The position numbers and the translations under genes were made by a program. Source: Cryptomeria japonica (Eukaryota; Streptophyta; Pinopsida; Cupressales; Cupressaceae). Taken from it: a DNA stretch of 60,000 bases. Below, piece after piece: positions 53,458-60,000 of the stretch (position 1 is the first letter of the stretch; each line of letters opens with the position of its first letter). Under the pieces are notes generated by a model, which was not told where the DNA came from, did not search any database, and worked only from the letters and a program-made list of their open reading frames with translations. The stretch is from NCBI RefSeq assembly GCF_030272615.1, contig NC_081406.1, positions 459,510,072-459,570,071 on the forward strand. The letters are read 5' to 3'.

Positions 53458-56400
53458 TGTAGTATCCCTACCCTAATCAATTTATAATCTTGGTTTAATC
53501 TTGGTTAGTTTATCATAATATAATGATTATAGTCAGATGTGTTGATTTAGTGCATATTTGTTAATGTGGTTTTCACAACAGTTGTATGCAAGTTGTTTAG
53601 TGTTCCTATTTCATGTTATTATATCAGGTTAACACTTTCAATAAGTTTATATATGTATGCATGTATGACTCTTGGTTGCAGGAGATTTCAGGTACAACGC
53701 CGCATGAGTGTGAGATTCATCTTCACCTGGATTTGCAGGTTTGAGTGTACCTCTTTAATCCTTAGAGTTGGATTAGGTGGTCGTAAGACCCTAGTTGAAC
53801 ATAGTCATGCTCAAGTGAGCATCATCAGTCATCGTCGGTATTCCCTTTTGTTTGGGTTTGCGAGTCGTCTGTCTGGTTGACCTTCTTGGTTTGCGTGTTT
53901 GGTGTGTATGGTTAAATTGAGTAATTTAGTCCCTAGTATTTAATTTGATTAAATATGTGTTTGTACATTAAAGATTAATGGACTAAATTAAACAGGATTT
54001 CTTTAGGTGATTTATCGTTAATTTGAATTGCTCGATTTAAATTGGGAGCAAGTTCAATTAAATGGTTAAATTTAAATATTAAATGTATTATGTTTATGCC
54101 TAAGAAAAGAAAGATTTAGTTTTAATTGAAAAAGAATTAATTTTATCTTCTTGGCATTTTGGAAATAGAAAGGTTAAATTGAATTAATTGAGAAAATCAA
54201 TTTTGAATTGAAAAGCAATTTAATTTATTGATATAGTTGGAAAATAAAGATTTTTGTGATTTATTTTAAATAAAAATTTTAAATCCAAAAATGGGATTTT
54301 TGGTCAAACTTTTCCATATAACCTAGACTTTTGGAAAATATGGAGGATTGAATTTTTTGGAGAAAAAAATATTTTTTTTGGAAAATATCTTGGATGAAAG
54401 ATTTGGGGATTTTGGAAGGAGAAGGATTCCTTGAGCTACAAGTTGGGGCTCTTCATTAGATCCTTTCTAGGAATGCTTATTGAGGTAGGAATTCTAGTTA
54501 TCAATTAGTTATTGTTTAAATTTAAAAAAAATGGGCATTGGATGTTCTTCATGCTATTTGGTTTTAATTTCTCCATTGATTGCCTCAAGGTTATGAATCA
54601 TTGTGGAATTAGTTGATATTGGTTAAGATTGGCTGATTGCTTGTTTCTTGTATGAAAAATGAGCTTCCTTATGCCCAAAAGATTATTTATTTGGTTGGTT
54701 ATTCCAACAAATCCTTCCAATTTTGGAAACCTCTTCTTGCTAGAAATTTTCATTTTAAGTCTCACAATGAGACTGTTTAAAAAAATGAGGGTTTGTCTTT
54801 TGGAAAACTTTTTATAAAACAAAAAAACAAAAAAAAACAACAACCATGTTGCTGGGAATTGGTTTTAAGTCTCTGTGAGACTGTTTATTTATTTATTTTT
54901 ACTGTGTTTAGACAGTAATTTATTTTTAAAAATAAAATTAAAAAAATAAAATAAAATAAATTTTATATTGGGTAACCCCCCCCCACCTCGTGGAAATTGG
55001 GTGCTGCATGTCCCTTTGGGAACAACAGCGCTTCCCATGGGGGGTGCGTGCTCCCTTTGGGAACAACAGCACTCCCATGGGGGCTGCGTGCTCCCATTGG
55101 GAAGCAGCGCTTTCGCATGGGAAGCGTGAGCTCCCAAGGGGGGGGCCCACGTGGGTACCCTCCCCCGTATTTTTTGTATTCTTGCAAATTAAAATGTTTT
55201 TTTTTAATATTTTTTTTTATTATTTAAAAAAAATATATTTATATAATATTTTCGTTAAAAATATATTTTTTTATATAAATAAAAAAATATATATATATAA
55301 TAATAATTTATTATTATTAATATGTTTTTTAAATTAAGTTTTAATAAAGCTTAAATATGGCAATTAATTAATAAATTATGATTAGTTGTAATTAATTAAT
55401 TGTATGAGAGGCAATATACACTAATTAATTTTCAAAATTGTATTTTATTATTAATGCATATTTTTGTAATTAAATACTTAATTTGTTAATTCTGGTATTA
55501 ATTATTAATTTGTTATATTTAATTAATCGTGGATTAATAAATATATTCATTAATTAATAGTTAATTTTAGTAATTTTCTTTATATGCTCAAGGAAACAAT
55601 CTGTTAATCTGGGAATGGATTTTCTTTATTTGGCTTCCTTAAATATGTATATTTCCTTGATTTGTATAGTATAAATTGGTTCTCGAAAAGACAAATTTGT
55701 AGGATTTATTTTGAACTAGTATGTCAATGATGTTTTAATTGAAGATTAAATATCTTATTTAATTAGTTAATGGTTGTCTGATTATATTTATGTGAACTTG
55801 GTTTAAGAACTCATTATGGCTTATTATGTGTGTTCGATGCAATGAACCTTAGAGAGTTAGTAAACCAAGAACCTATACCTAGAGGAGGTAGATAACTGCA
55901 ATCTATCTTAGATCATTTAGAAAACTTGATCGACATTTAATGTCTAAATTAATTTGGAGAAAGATTGTATCCTCTGGTTATTTCCTATGCGAGTTTAATT
56001 CATGTATTCGCTTTTGCTTCAGTAATGGCAAGCCTTGCTTTGTTTGATTGGACCCTGTTGTATGGTTGATTTAGGTACCTGTTTCAGTCCTCGGTGTCGA
56101 GTTTGACTGTAGTTTTGTGGTGGGGTCATATTTGGTCATATCCCTTTTGTGAGTGCCTCTTTTGAGTCATGATTGACCAAATGGATGTTCCCTCCTTTTT
56201 GAACTCCGTTCATCTGACCATGTGTATTCCTTGGTTTCTGAGGTCGCTTGAGTATAGTCTTGTGTCGTATGGGAAGTGGCTTTCATTTGGGGGCCGTGCC
56301 CAAAGTGGTTGCTAGGTAACCCATCGAAAGTGAGTCTAATAAGTGATAACCTAATAGTAGATTAGAATGTAATCTCTAAGTAAGATAATTGTGCCTCACA

Positions 56401-57608
56401 CATGAGACGAGTGCTAACATAGACTCGACATGTTGTGAGAGGGCCTGAAAGGGCAAACCATCATCCTTGTCTTCACAAAAGGATGTGTGGGTCCACATGA
56501 GGCTTGGATGGGCCAGAGGTTCAGATTAGGTTGCCAGGGTAACCTAGTGTATGGGGCCAAAACCTATGAAGACCTACCAGGGTAGCCATACCAGGTTGTG
56601 TGATGACACTTGTCTCTACATTCCCTAGTGTGTGTTGATGTATGGTCTTGATAGGAGCACTTTTGTGGAGTTGTCTTGTTGCTTATGCCCTTGTGAGTAC
56701 CTGGTTTCATGTTAGACCTTGGGTGGTGATGACTCAGTTTTGTGGATGCTCTTATGGACCTTGTATTAGCTTCAGTTATGTTCAGCTGGATCCTTTCCTT
56801 TTCATGGATCGTTTATGTATTTATTGACCGATGTGGTCGTTTGTATATTGATTATGTTTCGCCTTGATGGCAAGATTGTAAATTATGAGAACCTCATGTA
56901 TTCATAACTTTATTAATTATCAAAGGGGTCTTTCTGTTGAGCAGACCTAGAGATGTAGCCCTTTAGGGGTGAACTCCAAGATCATCTTGTTGTTATGTGA
57001 TGCTTTTGTCCTTATGTTTCATGTTTAGTGTTATCATGTATGAATAGCTTATGTTAGAATGCATAAGTGGATAAGATGGAATTAACTTTAAATGCTTATA
57101 TGCAGTCCTTTCTTGAATGCAGTAAATTGGAATATGAAAGAATGTAGCTTAGGATAATGGATTATATTCAATCGTTATTAAGGAAATTAAGTGTGCATGA
57201 AAGATCTCATATGTTTATGATGAAAATTCTAGTGTGTTAGAATGTTAGATGCATGGCTTATATTTTAATGAAAAGCTTGAATGTAAGGTATGAATGAATC
57301 ATAATGGATAAAAATTAGCATGTGATTTATATTTTCATCTATCTGAAAGAAATTATCCTTGTTTAGGGATTCTCTCGTTATAAGATAATCAACTTATTGG
57401 ATTAATTGTGTGAGTTAAGTTAATTGTATAATTAAGTAATCATGTTGGGAAACTCTTTAGGTGGTAGTTGATGGCTTCCGCTATGTAATCTGAATCTTTG
57501 ATATCTTGTTGTATCTTAATGTTGTGTAACTTTAAAAAAATAAAATTATTGCACTCTATTCTTGTGTTATGGCTTTATCCCTTCAGGGTTTCCTGGCAGG
57601 GCATTACA
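53458..57608 (+). repeat. R14 3' LTR (4151 bp)
   Basis: Uninterrupted copy, TGTAGTATCCCTACCC...GGGCATTACA. The GC-rich palindromic array recurs at 54970-55168. Confidence 0.95.
54970..55168. repeat. GC-rich palindromic array in the R14 3' LTR
   Basis: Counterpart of 47048-47256 with the same unit order (CCCTTTGGGAA, GCTCCCATGGGG) and slightly different unit sequences. Confidence 0.8.
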
Positions 57609-57613
57609 ACAAG

Positions 57614-58692
57614 CATGCAGTTTTGCATTTCAATGAATTCATGACATGATAATATTATGATTGAGAAAACATAAAAACATCTGATCGACTTATTAAAACT
57701 AAACACATTAACTGTGAACAAAAAAAACATTCCACATGAAACATATTGTTTGCTTGTTTGCCTATTTTCTCTTGATTGTTTCTGATTTTCTTTTTTGGTG
57801 ACATATCTTTTAGCTTTTCCAGGATGTCTCTGACTAGAGATTTTATCTCCAGGATGTCATTGACTATAAAGGCGAGGATGGGGCATGTTCACTTGTTTTC
57901 TACTTGTGGGATATTCCTTAGGAATATGATGACACGTCTTAGGGCATGATCGCTTAAGATCATCAAGGACATATTGGCCAGATACACACTGAGGCATTCC
58001 TTTACTATTTGATTTATTTTCTTTCTCGTAATTGGTGTGACTGATTCATTTGGGTCTAATTGATATCCAAATGATTTTTTGCCTTTTCCTATAATAAGAT
58101 CGATGATGATACAAGCACTTCAAAAGCACAAGAATTCTCATCACTTTTATATCCTCTTTCTCATCATTCTCATGATCATTACTTTTCTCTTCTCATCCTC
58201 CTTCTCATCTATCTTTTTCATCATTTCTTTCATCATCTTCTTCATTCTTCTTATTCTAGTGTGGTCAATCAAACACTTTATCTAATTGATGCAATGTCTT
58301 TGAATCTTTAATCTCTTTATCAACCACCTTGCTTCTTGCAATCTCAATGCCCTAGATCAATCAATCAATCGTTGGATCACCTTATCTTGTGCTAGCATCA
58401 ATCCCTATCAACTTAATTAGCTCAATCAGCTTAATCAGCTTATCAATTCGACTATAGTGTTCATTTCCATCAATTGTTCAGTTACGCCTCATCAACTGTG
58501 CATTTCTATTAAATGTACATCTCAATTTAATCACTTGTGCAATATCAATCATCCAATATTCTCTCTCGCGATCTATTGAGAGATCAATCTCCCGAGGGGG
58601 CATAGCCAATCAATCATTATCCTTACCAGGACACCTCTGGGGCATATATCAGTTGATCATTTTCTTTGAAACAATGTGACAAGCTGCATTGT
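57614..58692. other. non-coding region before the R16 LTR
   Basis: Continues the target of R14. It contains a doubled CCAGGATGTC-TGACTA word (57816-57870), a pyrimidine-rich stretch of TCATC/TTCTC words (58136-58260) and ATCAATCA repeats. No protein motif. It could be the 3' UTR of a gypsy element of the Tat/Ogre kind. Confidence 0.45.
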
Positions 58693-58709
58693 CTCAAAGA
58701 GGGGCAAAA
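58693..58709 (+). other. probable polypurine tract of R16
   Basis: CTCAAAGAGGGGCAAAA immediately before TGTAGATAG. Confidence 0.5.
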
Positions 58710-60000
58710 TGTAGATAGATAAAAATTTCCATTAATTTGTCCAAATTTAATTTTAAATTTCTCTGAACATCGGCCGAGTCCTTATTATTACATTATTATT
58801 TCTCCATTATTCATTATTCATAATTTCCATCTTTAATTATATTATTATTAATATCTTATCATTTATCCATTAAATTTATTAAATAAAATATTATATCATA
58901 TTCATGCATACACCTTCATGCATTCACGTTATACACATTTCTCTATTTATTTAATAAAACCCTTAAATATCTCCTCCTACCACTTACCATTTCCCATTTA
59001 CCACTCATCTTTCCTATACCACTCATCTTGCATTATCCCATATTCATCTGACAACATGAACTCGCCAAGAGAAAATTTATTTAAACAAGGCCCCCTCTCT
59101 TATTTGGGAATCTCATCTTTATGCATCAAACTTATGTCAATTTGCATCCCATTATCTTAACATCTTATCCGCTATCTTTGCATTCTCAAATCTTGATTTC
59201 CTCATAGCTTTTTGCATAAGTGCTTTTGAGAGAAAATATATATTAAATGTAAAATCTTGGAGAATAGGAGTGCAATGGAGTGGATTTTTGTTGCATGCAT
59301 GTGTGTTTTAGCTTAGATATTTGCATTTGCATGTGTGTGTTTTGCAAGTACTTCATTGTTGGATGTTGGAAGATTGAATCTTGTATTCAATCCATTTCCT
59401 CCATCTACACTTATAAATATCCCCCACTTTGGAGCACAAAGGATCCCATCTCATATTAATTTAGGCATTGTTACTATAGGCATATCCATTCTAGAATATC
59501 ATTTGAGCATTGTTATTATAGGCAATTTCATCTTAGATCTAGTTTAATTTGATCATTTTCTAGCTTAATTGCATCAACATCATAGTTTAATCATGCATAT
59601 CATTAGCTTAATTATACTCTTGGATCAATCTATCATAATCAGTCTCATCTAGCTTTCATATCATCATCATTTCAAATCCTTCATCTACGTGTAGTCAAGT
59701 CACTAGGATTGCTTATCCAAATCTGAGAGCAAATCCATACTCGCATCTCTTAGGAGGCGATAGGTCTCTTTGTCATGGTTTATCTTTTGTTTGATTTCAA
59801 TTTGCTAGCCATGCTTGTAATGATCTATGGAGTGTTTGTTTTGTAGCTGTAGCTACCCTACTTCACATGCACGACAATATCTATTACCATATTTTCTTGT
59901 TCAGATGTTTTTGGTACTATATTGCTAGATTATTTTGTGTTAGTTTCTTGTAGAAGTTGGCTCATATCTTCACCATCTGATTCCATACTAGGATATGTTG
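58710..60000 (+). repeat. R16: probable gypsy-type 3' LTR, cut by the window edge
   Basis: Begins TGTAGATAGATAAAAATTTCC after a purine tract. The sequence from here is AT-rich and non-coding, with no partner LTR in the window. The TGTAGA start and GAGGGGCAAAA tract resemble Tat-clade gypsy elements; this is an inference from the boundary alone. Confidence 0.45.

Larger units (their letters stand above)
38852..57613. mobile_element. R14: LARD-like element with ~4.2-kb LTRs, TSD ACAAG
   Basis: Element 38857-57608. The 5' LTR is 38857-38899 plus 45562-49757 (split by R15), the interior 49758-53457, the 3' LTR 53458-57608. A perfect 5-bp duplication ACAAG flanks it (38852-38856, 57609-57613). 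The primer site TGGTATCAGAGC follows the 5' LTR directly and a purine tract precedes the 3' LTR. The interior holds no recognisable gag or pol. Without R15 the element is about 12.1 kb. Long LTRs, TGTAG ends and this primer site fit a derivative of a Ty3/gypsy chromovirus such as Tekay/Del, but with no protein the superfamily is inferred. Transposition would need proteins from another element. Confidence 0.9.

Noticed and set aside
58079-58285. Hydrophobic 68-codon ORF resembling a membrane peptide
   Set aside because: It is the translation of a pyrimidine-rich TCATC/TTCTC low-complexity stretch; no start context or homolog recognised.

Overview
This window looks like nuclear, gene-free DNA of a seed plant with a large, retrotransposon-rich genome. 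A conifer or another gymnosperm is possible, but the sequence does not prove it. I found no host protein-coding gene, rRNA or tRNA. Almost everything I can classify is LTR retrotransposon: Ty1/copia elements of a Sirevirus-like type (LTRs beginning TGTTGG, a Met-tRNA-type primer site, AAAGGGGGAGATTGTTGG at the 3' polypurine tract, an FVDD-type reverse transcriptase), one copia of another lineage, one large non-autonomous element with LTRs of about 4.2 kb, and the start of a probable Ty3/gypsy LTR. I call them R1 to R16 from left to right.

Layout. 1-577 is an LTR piece (R1, minus). 578-2402 is AT-rich non-coding DNA with degenerate repeated modules. 2403-5568 is R2 (plus), a 5'-truncated copia whose 3' LTR joins the integrase/RT linker of R3 (5569-10205, plus). 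R3 is itself split by R4 (7547-8858), an internally deleted element with a perfect target duplication. Then come LTRs R5 (10794-11899, minus), R6 (about 11911-13310, plus) and R7 (15327-16671, plus, with perfect target duplication), separated by unclassified DNA, and a short 177-bp tandem array at 17890-18349. R8 (18350 to about 20820, plus) has an LTR and a coiled-coil, four-knuckle gag-like ORF but no pol. R9 (21251-25609, minus) is a copia polyprotein relic.

A nested stack follows. R10 (plus) sits in the R9 LTR at 25610. R11 (27772-34492, minus, nearly whole, TSD AAGAT) sits in the R10 gag. R12 (35027-38612, minus) sits in the same gag in opposite orientation. R13 (36516-37420, plus, solo LTR, TSD TCCAA) sits in the R12 LTR. 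Next is R14 (38857-57608, TSD ACAAG), a LARD-like element with a 3.7-kb non-coding interior. Its 5' LTR is split by R15 (38900-45556, minus), a nearly full-length Sirevirus-like copia with 1.05-kb LTRs. The window ends in a probable gypsy 3' region and LTR start (R16, from 58710).

No element looks autonomous now: every polyprotein carries stops or frameshifts, many explainable by C-to-T or G-to-A changes. The observation I rate highest is a hairpin 12 to 24 bases from the 3' end of nine different Sirevirus-like LTRs (ten copies). Its C-rich loop and ACTGA/TCAGT core are shared, while its outer stem differs from LTR to LTR and stays complementary, as expected for a selected U5 RNA structure just upstream of the primer binding site.
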